From positions 62,001 to 126,000 of the forward strand of contig NZ_JALCYY010000008.1 of assembly GCF_022690685.1 (NCBI RefSeq): DNA of 64,000 bases. The letters run 5' to 3'. Of the stretch, positions 7,324 through 17,982 are shown in pieces. Position 1 is the stretch's first letter. The number at the start of each line of letters is the position of its first letter. Source of the stretch: Anaeromyxobacter terrae (lineage in GTDB: Bacteria; Myxococcota; Myxococcia; Myxococcales; Anaeromyxobacteraceae). A program made the translations under genes and the position numbers. The notes under the pieces are model-generated. The model made no database searches, was not told where the DNA came from, and saw nothing but the letters and a program-made list of their open reading frames with translations.

Positions 7324-8775
7324 CTACTCGCCCAGCTTCCTCTTGAGGAGGGCGTTCACGACGGCCGGGTTGCCCTTGCCCCGCATCTCCTTCATCACCT
7401 GCCCGACGAAGAAGCCGAGGAGCTTCTTGTTCCCGCCGCGGTAGCGCTCCACCTCCGTCGCGCTGGCGGCGATCACGCGGTCCACCGCCGCCTCGATGGC
7501 GCCCTCGTCCGACACCTGCGCGAGCCCCTTCGCCCGCACCACCTCGGCCGGCGCGGCGCCCGTGCGGAAGACCTCCTCGATCACCTGCTTCGCGCCGGGG
7601 CCGCCGATGGTCTGCGCGTCCTGGAGCCGCAGGATCTCCGCGAGCTGGGCGGGCGTGATGCGCCAGGCGGCGGGCTCCTGCGCGAGCTCGTTCGCGAGCC
7701 GCGCGAGGTCGCCGTTGAGCCAGTTCGCGGCGCGCTTCGCGGCCTCCGGCGTGCTGCCGTACGCGGCGAGTGTCGCGTCGAAGAACTCGGAGATCGCCTT
7801 GTCGGCGACGAGCAGCTCCGCGTCGTAGGGGGAGAGGCCGAGCTCGCGCTGGTAGCGCGCCGAGCGCGCCCGCGGCAGCTCGGGCAGCGCGCGCCGCACC
7901 CGCTGGACGAGCGCGTCGTCGACCCTCACCGGCGGGAGATCCGGCTCGGGGAAGTAGCGGTAGTCGTGCGCCTCCTCCTTGGAGCGCATCGAGCGCGTCT
8001 CGCCGCGGTCGGGATCGAACAGCCGCGTCTCCTGCACGACCTTGCCGCCCGCCTCGATGAGCTCGACCTGGCGGCGGACCTCGTAGTCGATCGCCTGCCG
8101 CAGGAAGCGGAACGAGTTCATGTTCTTGAGCTCGCAGCGGGTGCCGAGCTCGACCGCGCCCTTCGGCATGACCGACACGTTCGCGTCGCAGCGGAACGAG
8201 CCCTCCTGCAGGTTCCCGTCGTTCACGCCGAGCGCCATGAGGATCGCGCGCAGGGTCTTGAGGTAGGCGATGGCCTCGTCGGTCGAGCGGAGGTCCGGCT
8301 CGGAGACGATCTCGAGGAGCGGCACCCCGGCGCGGTTGAGGTCGACCCCCGAGCCGGCGGCGGTGACGTCGTGCACGTTCTTGCCGGCGTCCTCCTCCAT
8401 GTGGATCCGCGTGAGCCGGATGGTGCGCGTCGCGCCGTCGACCGGGATCTCGACGCCGCCGCCCACGCAGATGGGCAGCTCGTACTGCGAGATCTGGTAG
8501 CCCTTCGGCAGGTCCGGGTAGAAGTAGTTCTTCCGCGCGAACACGCTCTTCGCGCGGATCTCGCAGCCGAGCGCGAGCCCGGCGCGGACCGCCAGCTCGA
8601 CCACCTCCGCGTTGAGCGCGGGCAGCGCGCCGGGCAGGCCGAGGCACACCGGGCAGACCTGCGTGTTGGGCGCCGCGCCGAACGCGGTCGAGCAGGCGCA
8701 GAAGATCTTGCTCCGGGTGAGGAGCTGGGCGTGGACCTCGAGCCCGAGGACCACCTGGAAGTCCGAGACCGGCAT
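7324..8775 (-). CDS. gatB: Aspartyl/glutamyl-tRNA(Asn/Gln) amidotransferase subunit B
   Basis: GatB (483 residues) is the kinase/transamidase subunit of GatCAB. It binds misacylated Glu-tRNA(Gln) or Asp-tRNA(Asn), activates the side chain with ATP, and uses ammonia from GatA. Seen: [16 protein letters not shown] near the N-terminus, the family signature [32 protein letters not shown], the catalytic-site region [17 protein letters not shown], and the C-terminal YqeY-like tRNA-binding tail with [17 protein letters not shown] and [13 protein letters not shown]. Length is normal. It directly abuts the unknown 147-residue membrane protein gene, which separates it from gatA. Confidence 0.97.
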   Translation of the reverse strand: MPVSDFQVVLGLEVHAQLLTRSKIFCACSTAFGAAPNTQVCPVCLGLPGALPALNAEVVELAVRAGLALGCEIRAKSVFARKNYFYPDLPKGYQISQYELPICVGGGVEIPVDGATRTIRLTRIHMEEDAGKNVHDVTAAGSGVDLNRAGVPLLEIVSEPDLRSTDEAIAYLKTLRAILMALGVNDGNLQEGSFRCDANVSVMPKGAVELGTRCELKNMNSFRFLRQAIDYEVRRQVELIEAGGKVVQETRLFDPDRGETRSMRSKEEAHDYRYFPEPDLPPVRVDDALVQRVRRALPELPRARSARYQRELGLSPYDAELLVADKAISEFFDATLAAYGSTPEAAKRAANWLNGDLARLANELAQEPAAWRITPAQLAEILRLQDAQTIGGPGAKQVIEEVFRTGAAPAEVVRAKGLAQVSDEGAIEAAVDRVIAASATEVERYRGGNKKLLGFFVGQVMKEMRGKGNPAVVNALLKRKLGE

Positions 8776-9219
8776 CTACTGCGCCCCCCGGCGTGCCCCG
8801 AGCGCGACGCCGCCGGCACCGGTCGGCGCGAGCCGGTCCCAGCGTCGATCGCTCGGGTAGAGGAACGCGAGCGCCGCCAGGTCGAGGACGAGCACCACGA
8901 CGAGGCGCGGATCGCGGGTGACGAGATAGGCGACGAGCGGGCAGAGCGCCGCCGCCTCGCAGAGCGCCCAGGCGACGAGGAACCGCGTGAGCGTGACCGC
9001 GTCGCGGCCGCCGCGGCGGAGCGCCTCGAGGCGCGGCGGGAGGACGCGCGAGAGCGCGACGTTGAACGCCGAGGCGGCCACGGCGAGCCAGAGGAGCAGC
9101 GCGTCGTGCCCGCCGGGGTTGGCCCCGCGCGCGCGGGTCACCGCCACGCCCAGGAAGGCGAGCGGCAGGACGAGCAGGGCGGCCCACAGGAGCGTCGCGA
9201 TCCGGCGCGTCACGATCAC
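8776..9219 (-). CDS. Unknown four-helix membrane protein inserted between gatA and gatB
   Basis: A 147-residue protein that I do not recognise. Four hydrophobic segments are visible: about residues 8-27 ([18 protein letters not shown]), 40-60 ([17 protein letters not shown]), 80-100 ([20 protein letters not shown]) and 106-122 ([16 protein letters not shown]). The GTG start at 9217-9219 overlaps the gatA stop as GTGA, and the stop abuts the gatB ATG, so it is tightly coupled to the amidotransferase genes. A GTG two codons further in would also work. The C-terminus is a soluble tail of about 25 residues. Confidence 0.75.
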   Translation of the reverse strand: MIVTRRIATLLWAALLVLPLAFLGVAVTRARGANPGGHDALLLWLAVAASAFNVALSRVLPPRLEALRRGGRDAVTLTRFLVAWALCEAAALCPLVAYLVTRDPRLVVVLVLDLAALAFLYPSDRRWDRLAPTGAGGVALGARRGAQ

Positions 9220-10691
9220 ACCTCCGGCGCCGGCAGGGGTCCCGCCTCGCGCTCGAGCGCGCGCGCCGCCCGGACCAGCGTCGCCTCGTCGAACGGGCGG
9301 CCCACGAGCTGGAGCCCCACCGGCATCCCGCTCTCGCGCTCGAGCCCGCACGGCACCGACAGGCCGGGCAGGGCGGCGAGGTTCGCGGTGATGGTGAACA
9401 CGTCCGCCAGGTACATCTGCAGCGGATCGGCGGTCTTCTCGCCGAGGCGGAACGCGACCGAGGGCGCGACCGGGCCGGCGACCACGTCGCAGGCGCGGAA
9501 CGCCTCGTCGAAGTCGCGCCGGACGAGGGTGCGGACCTTCTGCGCCCGCAGGTAGTAGGCGTCGTAGTAGCCGGCGCTGAGCGCGTAGGTGCCGAGCATG
9601 ATGCGCCGCTTCGGCTCCGCGCCGAACCCGCGCTCGCGCGTCTCGGCGTACATCTCCTTGAGGCCTCCTCCCTCACCGGCGCGCAGCCCGAAGCGCACGC
9701 CGTCGTAGCGGGCGAGGTTCGAGGAGGCCTCGGCGGGCGCGATGAGGTAGTAGGCGGCGATGCCGTAGCGCGAGTGCGGCAAGGAGACGTCGACGAGCGT
9801 CGCGCCGAGCCGCTCGTAGGTCGCGAGCGCCTCGCGCACCGCGCGCTCCACCCCGGGCGCGAGCCCGCCCGAGAGCCACTCGCGCGGCACGCCGATGCGC
9901 AGCCCGCGCGCGCCGCCCTCGAGGCCGGCGAGGTAGTCGTCCACCGGGCGCGTCGACGAGGTCAGGTCGCGCGGATCGTGGCCGGCGATGGCCTGGAGGA
10001 GGAGCGCCGTGTCGCGCACGGTGCGGCCGAGCGGGCCGACCTGATCGAGCGAGGAGGCGAAGGCGATGACGCCGTAGCGCGAGACGCGGCCGTAGGTGGG
10101 CTTCAGGCCCACGACTCCGCAGAACGCGGCCGGGAGCCGGATCGAGCCGCCGGTGTCGGTGCCGAGCGTTCCGTGCACCTGGCGGGCGGCGACCGCCGCG
10201 GCGCTGCCGCCCGAGCTGCCGCCGGGCGTGCGAGCGAGGTCGTACGGATTGTGACACGGGCCGAAGGCGCTGTTCTCGTTCGACGAGCCCATCGCGAACT
10301 CGTCCATGTTGAGCTTGCCGACGACGACCGCGCCGGCGCGCTCGAGCCGCTCCACGACGGTCGCGTCGTAGGGCGGGACGAAGCCCTCGAGGATCCGCGA
10401 CGCGCAGGTCGTCTCGACGCCCTTCGTGAGGAAGATGTCCTTGAGGGCGATGGGGACGCCGTCGAGGGGCGACAGCCGCGCCCCCTTCGCCGCGCGCTCG
10501 TCGGCGGCCTCGGCGGCGGCGCGGGCCCGCTCGGGCGTCGTGCGGAGGAACGCGCCGATGCGGCCGTCGGTCGCCCCGATGCGGGCGAGCGCGGCGGCGA
10601 CGAGCTCCCGCGAGGAGGCGCCCCTCGCCGCGAGGAGCTCGCCCGCCTCGGCGAGCGAGAGGGTGTTCAGCTCCGGCGCGGGCGCGCTCAC
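9216..10691 (-). CDS. gatA: Aspartyl/glutamyl-tRNA(Asn/Gln) amidotransferase subunit A
   Basis: GatA (491 residues) is the glutaminase subunit of GatCAB. It is an amidase-signature enzyme that releases ammonia from glutamine for GatB. The Ser-cisSer-Lys triad is visible: Lys in [12 protein letters not shown] (near residue 83), the cis-Ser region in [18 protein letters not shown] (near 157) and the nucleophile Ser in [16 protein letters not shown] (near 181). [17 protein letters not shown] is also family-specific. Length is typical. ATG overlaps the gatC stop and its own stop overlaps the next gene, so gatC-gatA-membrane protein-gatB are read together. Confidence 0.97.
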   Translation of the reverse strand: MSAPAPELNTLSLAEAGELLAARGASSRELVAAALARIGATDGRIGAFLRTTPERARAAAEAADERAAKGARLSPLDGVPIALKDIFLTKGVETTCASRILEGFVPPYDATVVERLERAGAVVVGKLNMDEFAMGSSNENSAFGPCHNPYDLARTPGGSSGGSAAAVAARQVHGTLGTDTGGSIRLPAAFCGVVGLKPTYGRVSRYGVIAFASSLDQVGPLGRTVRDTALLLQAIAGHDPRDLTSSTRPVDDYLAGLEGGARGLRIGVPREWLSGGLAPGVERAVREALATYERLGATLVDVSLPHSRYGIAAYYLIAPAEASSNLARYDGVRFGLRAGEGGGLKEMYAETRERGFGAEPKRRIMLGTYALSAGYYDAYYLRAQKVRTLVRRDFDEAFRACDVVAGPVAPSVAFRLGEKTADPLQMYLADVFTITANLAALPGLSVPCGLERESGMPVGLQLVGRPFDEATLVRAARALEREAGPLPAPEV

Positions 10692-10975
10692 TCGAGGATC
10701 CTCGGCACGACGAAGAACGTCTCCTCGCGGGCGGGCGCGTTCGCGAGCGCCTCCTCCGGCGACAGGCCCGGGCGGACCTCGTCGGGGCGGAGGGGCACCC
10801 CCTCCGCGAGCGCGTGCGTCATGGGCTCCACGCCCGACACGTCGAGCTCGGAGAGCTGCGCGACATGGTCGAGGATGGCCGAGAGCTGACCTGCGAAGGT
10901 CTGCTCCTCTTCCGGCGAAAGCCGGAGCCGCGCCAGCGCCGCGATGCGCCGGACCTCGTCGAGCGTGAGGGCCAT
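10688..10975 (-). CDS. gatC: Aspartyl/glutamyl-tRNA(Asn/Gln) amidotransferase subunit C
   Basis: GatC (95 residues) is the small subunit that wraps around GatA and GatB and stabilises the amidotransferase. The sequence starts [20 protein letters not shown] and includes [20 protein letters not shown] and [19 protein letters not shown], all typical of the family. Its stop overlaps the gatA ATG by the ATGA pattern. It lies 7 bp downstream of the small zinc-finger gene. Confidence 0.95.
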   Translation of the reverse strand: MALTLDEVRRIAALARLRLSPEEEQTFAGQLSAILDHVAQLSELDVSGVEPMTHALAEGVPLRPDEVRPGLSPEEALANAPAREETFFVVPRILE

Positions 10976-10982
10976 GTCGCGC

Positions 10983-11329
10983 CTAGACCGGCTTCTTCGT
11001 CTCGGGCTTGAACCAGTTCAGGATCGAGGCCATGACGCCCTTCGACTCGGGCTTCTCGAGGTGGGAGAGCTCGCCCTCGTCGAGGAAGACGCCGTTGCAG
11101 GAGAAGCACACGTCGACGTCCACGCCGCGCAGCCGCACCTCGTGCATCTGCATCCCGCACTTGGGGCAGCGCATCCAGTGCAGCTCCTTCAGCCGCTGAA
11201 GCTCGGCCGCCTCGGTCTGCTTCTTCACCTGGAGGGCGAGCCTGCGCTTCTTCTCCGCGTCCTCGCGGACGAAGTACTCGTCTTCGGTGGTGGACGGCTT
11301 CCCAGGGGTTCCGCGATCGGGCATGTCGG

Positions 11330-11333
<4 letters not shown>
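10983..11333 (-). CDS. Small zinc-finger protein (TFIIB-type zinc ribbon)
   Basis: A 116-residue protein with a charged, probably helical N-terminus (AEKKRRLALQVKKQTEAAEL). A zinc ribbon follows at about residues 56-90: WMRCPKCGMQMHEVRLRG, then VDVCFSCNGVFLDEGEL, a CxxC-x18-CxxC arrangement as in the zf-TFIIB-type family of small bacterial proteins of unknown role. The C-terminus (VMASILNWFKP) is amphipathic. The ATG at 11331-11333 overlaps the stop of the upstream TPR protein (ATGA); a second ATG three codons later is possible. It sits in the gat operon run. Confidence 0.8.
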
Positions 11334-12715
<1,382 letters not shown>

Positions 12716-12745
12716 GGCGCTCCGGAAAAGTCGCGAGTTTCGCGG

Positions 12746-12775
12746 ATTTTACGCGAGGTTTCGGCGTCTGCCGAA
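12746..12775 (-). promoter_or_regulatory. Probable promoter of the TPR/gat run
   Basis: On the minus strand TAAAAT (12751-12746) is a good -10 box, 30 bp before the ATG of the TPR protein; TTCGGC at 12775-12770 is a weak -35 box with an 18-bp spacer. This is an AT-rich spot in a GC-rich region. Confidence 0.45.
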
Positions 12776-12778
12776 AAA

Positions 12779-12806
12779 TTGACCCCCCGGGTCCCCCCGA
12801 TATCCT
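12779..12806 (+). promoter_or_regulatory. Probable promoter of ftsK
   Basis: TTGACC (12779-12784), a 16-bp spacer and TATCCT (12801-12806) form a sigma70-like promoter. The transcript would start near 12813, about 85 nt before ftsK. It lies back to back with the promoter of the divergent TPR gene. Confidence 0.5.
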
Positions 12807-12897
12807 CCGCTGGACGGGACCTCGTCCGTTCGAGGCGGGCCCGGGTGCGCCCGCGCGGCAGCACCGCGGCGCGGGCGTTTCACGGAGCGAGGGGCAG

Positions 12898-15669
12898 GTG
12901 GTCGCGCGCATGGGCAAGGCCAGGTCCAACCGTCGTCTTCCCGAGAAGGAGCGCCCGAAGAAGGGCGACAAGAAGGCCGAGCCTCGGGGCGGAGCGCAGA
13001 AGGCGCCGCGCACCGGCATGGCCCGCGACGTCGGCGCGGTGGTGCTCCTCGCGCTCGCCGCGACGAGCGGCCTCGCCCTCGCGACCTACTCGTCGCTCGA
13101 CGGCGCGCTCATCGCGCGCGGCATGGCCCCCTCGAACCTCGTCGGCCCGGTCGGGCACCGGCTCGCGGCGGGCGTCTACGGCATCCTCGGGTTCTCTGCG
13201 CTCGTGCTGCCCATCGCGCTCGGCGCGGCGGCCTGGCGGCTCTTCCGCGGCGCGCCGCCGCGGCTCTCCATCGTCTCCGCGATCGCCTACGCGATCCTCA
13301 CGCTCTGCGTGGCGACGCTCGGCCACCTCGCGCTCGGCGGCCACTCCCTCGCGCCGTTCCCGGCGGGCGGCGCGCTGGGCCGCTCGCTCAGCGCGAGCGC
13401 CGAGGGGCTCCTCTCGACCTGGGGCAGCGCCATCGTCGTCACCGCCGCCGGCATCGTCGCCCTCATCGTCGCGGCCGACGTGAAGCCGCAGACGATCGGC
13501 GGCTTCATCGCCGGCGCCGCGCGCGGGCTCTTCGGGTTCGCGTCGGACCGGGTGGCGGCGGCGGTGGAGGAGCACCGGATCGCCGTCGCCGAGCTGCGCG
13601 CGGAGGAGGCCGCCGACCGGAAGCGGGAGGCGCTCGCGGACGCCGCGTCCATCGAGGCGGACGACGACGAGTCGCGCGAGGAGGCGCGCGCCATCGCGAA
13701 CGCGCTCGCGATCGAGCACGCGCGCCGCACCGGGTTCGAGGATCCTGCCTGGGTGGGCGGCCTCGCCGCCCCGGCTCCCGAGGAGGAGCCGGAGCCGGCC
13801 GAGCCGCCGGCGCGGAAGCGCCGCAAGGCGCGCGAGGAGCAGGAGCCGGCCGCGGCGAAGACCGCGGTGGTGGAGCTGCCAGCGGCCGAGGCCGCCGCGC
13901 CCGAGCCGCTGCCCGAGCCGCCCACGCCCCCCGCCCGCCCCGAGATCATCGTCTCGCAGGCGATGCTCGAGCGCGGGAAGAAGAAGGAGAAGAAGAAGGA
14001 GGTCCCCGCGTTCGCGTTCACGAAGGCGGGCGACGTCTTCAAGCTCCCCTCGGCCGAGATCCTCGACGCGCACGAGGAGAAGGCGAAGGCCGTCGACGAG
14101 CAGGCCCTCACGCGGACCGCCGGCGTCATCGTCGCGACGCTCGAGCAGCACGGCGTCGACGGCGTCATCAAGCACATCCGGCCCGGCCCGGTCGTGACGC
14201 TCTACGAGTTCTCCCCGGTGGCGGGCGTGAAGCTCGCCCGCATCGAGAACCTCGACAAGGAGCTCACGATGGCGCTCAGCGCCACGCGGATCCGCATCAT
14301 CGCGCCGATCCCGGGCAAGGGCGTCGTCGGCATCGAGGTCCCGAACCGCGATCGCGCCACCGTCTACCTGCGCGACATCCTCGAGTCGGAGTCGTTCGCC
14401 ACGGCGGGCGGGTTCATGCCGCTCGGCCTCGGCAAGAACATCGAGGGCATCCCGTACTGCGTCGATCTGCAGAGGATGCCCCACCTCCTCATCGCGGGCA
14501 CCACCGGCTCCGGCAAGTCGGTCGGCCTCAACACCATGATCTGCTCGCTCCTCTACCGGCAGACGCCGGCCGAGGTGCGGATGATCATGGTGGACCCGAA
14601 GATGACGGAGCTGTCGCTCTACGAGGACATCCCGCACCTGCTCCTCCCGGTCGTCACCGATCCGCAGAAGGCCGCCCGCGCGCTGCAGTGGGCGGTGGAC
14701 GAGATGGAGCGCCGCACGCAGGTCCTCGCCGACACGGGCTCGAAGGACCTCAAGAGCTACAACGGCAAGGTCGAGAAGCTCCGCGCCGAGAGCCGCACCT
14801 TCGAGGAGAAGGACGCGCCGCCGCCGCGGAAGCTCGTGGTGGTCGACGAGGTCGCGGGCGAGACCGAGGAGGAGGCCGCCGCGCGCGCCGCCGCGGAGAC
14901 CGCTCCGGAGCCGGTGACGGCGAGCCCCGAGTTCGAGGATCCCACCGCGCCCCCGCCGGCGGACCCGGTGGCGGCCCGCGACGAGAGGAAGCTTCCGCAG
15001 AAGCTGCCGTACATCGTGGTCGTCATCGACGAGCTCGCCGACCTCATGATGACCGCGCCGCGCGAGGTGGAGATCTCGCTCGCCCGCCTCGCGCAGAAGG
15101 CGCGCGCGACCGGCATCCACCTCATCGTGGCGACGCAGCGGCCGTCGACCGACGTCATCACCGGGATGATCAAGAACAACTTCCCGGCCCGCATCTCCTT
15201 CCGCCTGGCCTCGCGCCACGACTCGCAGACCATCATCAACGGCCCGGGCGCGGAGACCCTGCTCGGCGACGGCGACATGCTCGTCATGACCGCGACCCAG
15301 CCGGTCACGCGCGTGCAGGGCGCGTTCGTCTCCGAGGAGGAGCTGCAGCGCGTCGTCGAGTTCCTCAAGGAGCAGGGTAAGCCGGTCTACGACGACTCGA
15401 TCCTCAAGGCGCGCGACTCGGGCGGCGACGGCCGCTACGACTCCGACGACGACGACCCGGTCTACGACCAGGCGCTCGACCTCGTCTCGCGCATGGAGGA
15501 GGTCTCCGTCTCGAAGCTCCAGCGCGAGATGCGGCTCGGCTACAACAAGGCCGCGAAGATCATCGAGCGCATGGAGCGCGAGGGCGTGGTCGGCCCGGCG
15601 AACGGCGTGAAGCCGCGCCAGGTGCTCATCCGGCCGGTGGGCGAGGTCTCGCCGATCCCGAACGTGTAG
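12898..15669 (+). CDS. ftsK: DNA translocase FtsK/SpoIIIE
   Basis: FtsK (923 residues) pumps chromosomal DNA through the closing septum and aligns dif sites for XerCD. Four N-terminal membrane helices lie at about residues 42-62, 83-110, 120-145 and 175-200. A charged Glu/Pro/Lys linker (about 245-365) follows. The motor then has the alpha domain (FKLPSAEILD), Walker A GTTGSGKSVGLN near 533 and Walker B VVVIDELADLMM near 707, plus the GADMLV-like GDGDMLVMTATQP. The C-terminal gamma winged helix (YDQALDLVSRMEEVSVSKLQREMRLGYNKA) reads KOPS-type sequences. Between Walker A and Walker B an acidic/Pro-rich stretch (about 625-700) is longer than in E. coli FtsK. GTG at 12898 is chosen because GAGCGAGGGG precedes it; ATG at 12910 is the alternative. 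Confidence 0.95.
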   Translation: MVARMGKARSNRRLPEKERPKKGDKKAEPRGGAQKAPRTGMARDVGAVVLLALAATSGLALATYSSLDGALIARGMAPSNLVGPVGHRLAAGVYGILGFSALVLPIALGAAAWRLFRGAPPRLSIVSAIAYAILTLCVATLGHLALGGHSLAPFPAGGALGRSLSASAEGLLSTWGSAIVVTAAGIVALIVAADVKPQTIGGFIAGAARGLFGFASDRVAAAVEEHRIAVAELRAEEAADRKREALADAASIEADDDESREEARAIANALAIEHARRTGFEDPAWVGGLAAPAPEEEPEPAEPPARKRRKAREEQEPAAAKTAVVELPAAEAAAPEPLPEPPTPPARPEIIVSQAMLERGKKKEKKKEVPAFAFTKAGDVFKLPSAEILDAHEEKAKAVDEQALTRTAGVIVATLEQHGVDGVIKHIRPGPVVTLYEFSPVAGVKLARIENLDKELTMALSATRIRIIAPIPGKGVVGIEVPNRDRATVYLRDILESESFATAGGFMPLGLGKNIEGIPYCVDLQRMPHLLIAGTTGSGKSVGLNTMICSLLYRQTPAEVRMIMVDPKMTELSLYEDIPHLLLPVVTDPQKAARALQWAVDEMERRTQVLADTGSKDLKSYNGKVEKLRAESRTFEEKDAPPPRKLVVVDEVAGETEEEAAARAAAETAPEPVTASPEFEDPTAPPPADPVAARDERKLPQKLPYIVVVIDELADLMMTAPREVEISLARLAQKARATGIHLIVATQRPSTDVITGMIKNNFPARISFRLASRHDSQTIINGPGAETLLGDGDMLVMTATQPVTRVQGAFVSEEELQRVVEFLKEQGKPVYDDSILKARDSGGDGRYDSDDDDPVYDQALDLVSRMEEVSVSKLQREMRLGYNKAAKIIERMEREGVVGPANGVKPRQVLIRPVGEVSPIPNV

Positions 15670-15678
15670 CGCGGCGCG

Positions 15679-15698
15679 CGCGGGCGAGGGAGCCCGCG
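15679..15698. terminator. Possible bidirectional terminator between ftsK and plsY
   Basis: CGCGGGC and GCCCGCG form a 7-bp stem with loop GAGGGA just after the ftsK stop, between two convergent genes. There is no T-run on either side, so it would be an atypical terminator or only an RNA-stabilising hairpin. Confidence 0.35.
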
Positions 15699-15708
15699 GC
15701 GTTCACGC

Positions 15709-16320
15709 TCACACCTTCATCCGCTTCTCCTCGCCGCGCACGAGCCGCCCGATGTTCTCGCGGTGGCGCAGCACGATGAGCGCCGCGAGGGCGATGCCCG
15801 CCCAGCTCACCGGGCTCGCCGGGCCGTTCAGCGCGAAGGTCACGATCGCGCAGACGGCGGTGCCGGCGAGCGAACCCACCGAGGAGATGCGCGTCGTCGC
15901 GTAGGCGAGGAGGTACGTGAGGACCCCGCCGAGCGCGGCCCACGGCGCGAGCACGACGAAGATGCCGAGCCCGGTCGCGACGCCCTTGCCGCCCTTGAAG
16001 CCGAGCCACACCGGGAAGAGGTGGCCGACGAAGGCGGCGAGCGCGACCAGCACCGTGAAGAGCTCCGCCCGCGGCGTCCCGGCGAGGAGCGCCCGCGCGA
16101 CGAGGATCGGCACGATGGCCTTCGCCGCGTCGAGGAGCAGGACGACGACGCCCATCTTCTTGCCGCCGGCGCGCGCCACGTTCGTCGCGCCGATGTTCCC
16201 GGAGCCCACCGTCCGCACGTCCACGCCGAGCACGAGCCGGCCGAGGAGAACTCCGAACGGGATCGAGCCCGCGAGGTAGCCGGCGACGACGAGCAGGACG
16301 CCGAGCGCGCTGTCGCTCAC
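15709..16320 (-). CDS. plsY: Acyl-phosphate glycerol-3-phosphate acyltransferase
   Basis: PlsY (203 residues) moves the acyl group from acyl-phosphate to glycerol 3-phosphate, the first step of phospholipid synthesis in the inner membrane. Family motifs are visible: GYLAGSIPFGVLLGR at the N-terminus, VRTVGSGNIGATNVARAGGK (glycerol-phosphate site) and GHLFPVWLGFKGGKGVATG (the phosphate-binding loop), with a total of about seven hydrophobic segments. The C-terminus has LIVLRHRENIGRLVRGEE. The GTG at 16318-16320 overlaps the stop of the DUF2752 gene (GTGA) and gives the canonical short N-terminus. Confidence 0.95.
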   Translation of the reverse strand: MSDSALGVLLVVAGYLAGSIPFGVLLGRLVLGVDVRTVGSGNIGATNVARAGGKKMGVVVLLLDAAKAIVPILVARALLAGTPRAELFTVLVALAAFVGHLFPVWLGFKGGKGVATGLGIFVVLAPWAALGGVLTYLLAYATTRISSVGSLAGTAVCAIVTFALNGPASPVSWAGIALAALIVLRHRENIGRLVRGEEKRMKV

Positions 16321-16727
16321 GAGCCGATCTCCCGGACGACGAGGTACGCCCAGTTGGCGAGGAGCGCCACCACCCCGAGCGCCACGGCGCCGCGGGCGAG
16401 CCGCTCGGAGGGCACCGGCAGCGGGGCCCCCAGCGCGGCGCGCGACAGGTCGAGCGCGGCGAAGAGCCAGGCGGCGGCGGCGAGCGCCGCGCCGAGCGGG
16501 CTCGCCGAGATGGCGCGGCCGAGCTCGCCGTGCGCGAGGTGGACGAAGGCGTGCGTCATCCCGCAGGTGGCGCACGGAATGCCCGCGAGCCCGCGCAGCG
16601 GGCAGACGAACGGCAGGGACAGGAGCGGCAGGAAGCGCGCCGCGAGGAACGACAGCGCGCCGATCACGGCGAACACCTCGGCGTGGCCGAAGCGCGCCGT
16701 CCGCCGCCAGCCCACCGCCGCCGTCAC
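16317..16727 (-). CDS. DUF2752 membrane protein
   Basis: A 136-residue membrane protein from a GTG that overlaps the stop of the upstream Yip1-like gene (GTGA). The signature CPLRGLAGIPCATCGMTHAF (a CPxxxxxGxPCxxCGxTxA pattern) identifies the DUF2752 family. Three hydrophobic segments surround it: about 17-37, 70-90 and 108-128. The conserved Cys residues suggest metal binding or a disulfide, but the role is unknown. Translational coupling on both sides links it to the zinc-ribbon Yip1 protein and PlsY. Confidence 0.85.
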   Translation of the reverse strand: MTAAVGWRRTARFGHAEVFAVIGALSFLAARFLPLLSLPFVCPLRGLAGIPCATCGMTHAFVHLAHGELGRAISASPLGAALAAAAWLFAALDLSRAALGAPLPVPSERLARGAVALGVVALLANWAYLVVREIGS

Positions 16728-17914
16728 AGGCTCACCGGGCCGTGGCCGCGCCCGCCTTGCAGCATGCCGCCGAAGCCGAGACCGATCGCGGCGCAGCACG
16801 AGCAGACGAGGACGAGCAGGAGGGGCGAGAGCACGGCGAGCGTGGACTTGCCCGGCCCGCAGCGCTGGGTCTCGCCGAGGCCGATGATCATCGCCACGAC
16901 GGACCACACGAGCGCGAGGAACCCGCCGCAGCCGGGCACGATGAGCAGCACGTTGAGGCCGGCGGCGTAGCCGACCGCGGTGAGCGTCGCGCCGAAGCCC
17001 CGCGGTGCCCCGCGGACGAGCAGCAGGATGCCGTGGACGATGGCCGCCCAGAGGTAGACGCCCACGAGCGCCGCGAGCGGCGCGAGCACGACCTGCGCGA
17101 TCGCGGACGAGCCGGACAGGCTCTCGACGTACATGCGGAGGTAGCGCGCCTGCTCCTCGGGCATGTTCTCCGCCACCGACTCGACGATCTCGGCCACGCG
17201 GCTGCCGGTCGCCAGGTTGTAGAGCCCCTGGAACAGCGTACCGACCGTGTAGGCGATCACGGCGAAGAGCACCGCGCTCCCCGGCTGGTCGACGCGCACG
17301 CGCCGGAAGAACGCGCCCGGCTGCGTGGCGACGAGCTTCAGGGTCTCGAGGAATGACGAGAAGAGGCCGCGCTGCTTCCGCTCGGCGAACGGCGCGGGCG
17401 CCTCCGGTCCTTGCGGTCCGGGCGGCCCAGCCGGCGGCGGGCCCCAGCCTCCGCCGGGCGGCGGCCCCCAGCCGCCGGGGGGCGGGCCCCAGCCTCCGGG
17501 CGGCGGGCCCCAGCCCCCGGGAGGCGGCCCGTAGCCGCCCGACGGCGGGCCTGGCGGGGGCGGCAGCTCAGGACCTCTGCCCGCGGCCTGCTCGGGCGGC
17601 GTGGGCGGTGCGCCCCACACCGGCTGCTTCGAGGTGCGCGCCCAGCCCGGCTCGGGCGCAGGTGCCTCGGGGGAGGTCGGGGACGGAGGGGGCTCCTGCG
17701 GCGCCTCCGGGCCTGGCGCCGCGGCACCCTGCGCCTCGCCCGCGGCGGGGCGGGCCTCGGGCTGCGCCGGTGCGACGGGCCCCGGCCCAGGGGCCGCGGG
17801 GGGCGGCGCGTTCGGATCGGCGAGGAGCAGCTCCGCGCCGCAGTGCGGACAGCTCTGGCGGCCGAAGCGGTCGGTCTGGAACGTGCCCTGGCACCGGGCG
17901 CAGCGAGCGATCAT
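16724..17914 (-). CDS. Zinc-ribbon, Pro-rich, Yip1-domain membrane protein
   Basis: A 396-residue protein in three parts. Residues 1-30 are an N-terminal zinc ribbon (CARCQGTFQTDRFGRQSCPHCG). Residues 33-170 are a Pro/Ala/Gly linker with the imperfect repeat GGWGPPP four times in a row. Residues about 175-390 are a Yip1-type integral membrane domain with some five helices, for example VLFAVIAYTVGTLFQGLYNL, VVLAPLAALVGVYLWAAIVHGILLLV and TLAVLSPLLLVLVCSCCAAIGLGF. Yip1-domain proteins shape membranes in eukaryotes; bacterial members have no known role. It may bind nucleic acid or act as a redox/metal sensor through the ribbon, which is inference. It starts 68 bp after nuoK. Confidence 0.85.
   Translation of the reverse strand: MIARCARCQGTFQTDRFGRQSCPHCGAELLLADPNAPPPAAPGPGPVAPAQPEARPAAGEAQGAAAPGPEAPQEPPPSPTSPEAPAPEPGWARTSKQPVWGAPPTPPEQAAGRGPELPPPPGPPSGGYGPPPGGWGPPPGGWGPPPGGWGPPPGGGWGPPPAGPPGPQGPEAPAPFAERKQRGLFSSFLETLKLVATQPGAFFRRVRVDQPGSAVLFAVIAYTVGTLFQGLYNLATGSRVAEIVESVAENMPEEQARYLRMYVESLSGSSAIAQVVLAPLAALVGVYLWAAIVHGILLLVRGAPRGFGATLTAVGYAAGLNVLLIVPGCGGFLALVWSVVAMIIGLGETQRCGPGKSTLAVLSPLLLVLVCSCCAAIGLGFGGMLQGGRGHGPVSL
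17431..17540. repeat. Tandem repeat coding GGWGPPP units
   Basis: Imperfect 21-bp units coding GGWGPPP (one GGYGPPP and one GGGWGPPP variant) in the linker of the Yip1-domain protein. The copies differ mainly at third positions, so they are older than a fresh duplication, but the tract could still vary in length between strains. Confidence 0.8.
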
Positions 17915-17949
17915 GCCGCGAGCTTACCGCGGCGCGCCCCAGGGCGGTG

Positions 17950-17965
17950 AAACTCGGGGACCGAG
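17950..17965 (-). terminator. Short terminator-like hairpin after nuoK
   Basis: On the minus strand CTCGG, loop TCC, CCGAG is followed by TTT, 18 bp downstream of the nuoK stop. The stem is only 5 bp and the T-run only three, so this is a weak call. Confidence 0.35.
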
Positions 17966-17982
17966 CCCGCCCCGGGCCAGGA

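Noticed and set aside
6044-9676. Very long minus-strand frame linking gatA, gatB and mtnA
   Set aside because: The frame agrees with mtnA only in its last part; gatB and gatA motifs lie in other frames. Not a fusion.
17431-17540. CRISPR-like appearance of the regular repeat
   Set aside because: Units are contiguous, in frame (GGWGPPP) and have no spacers.
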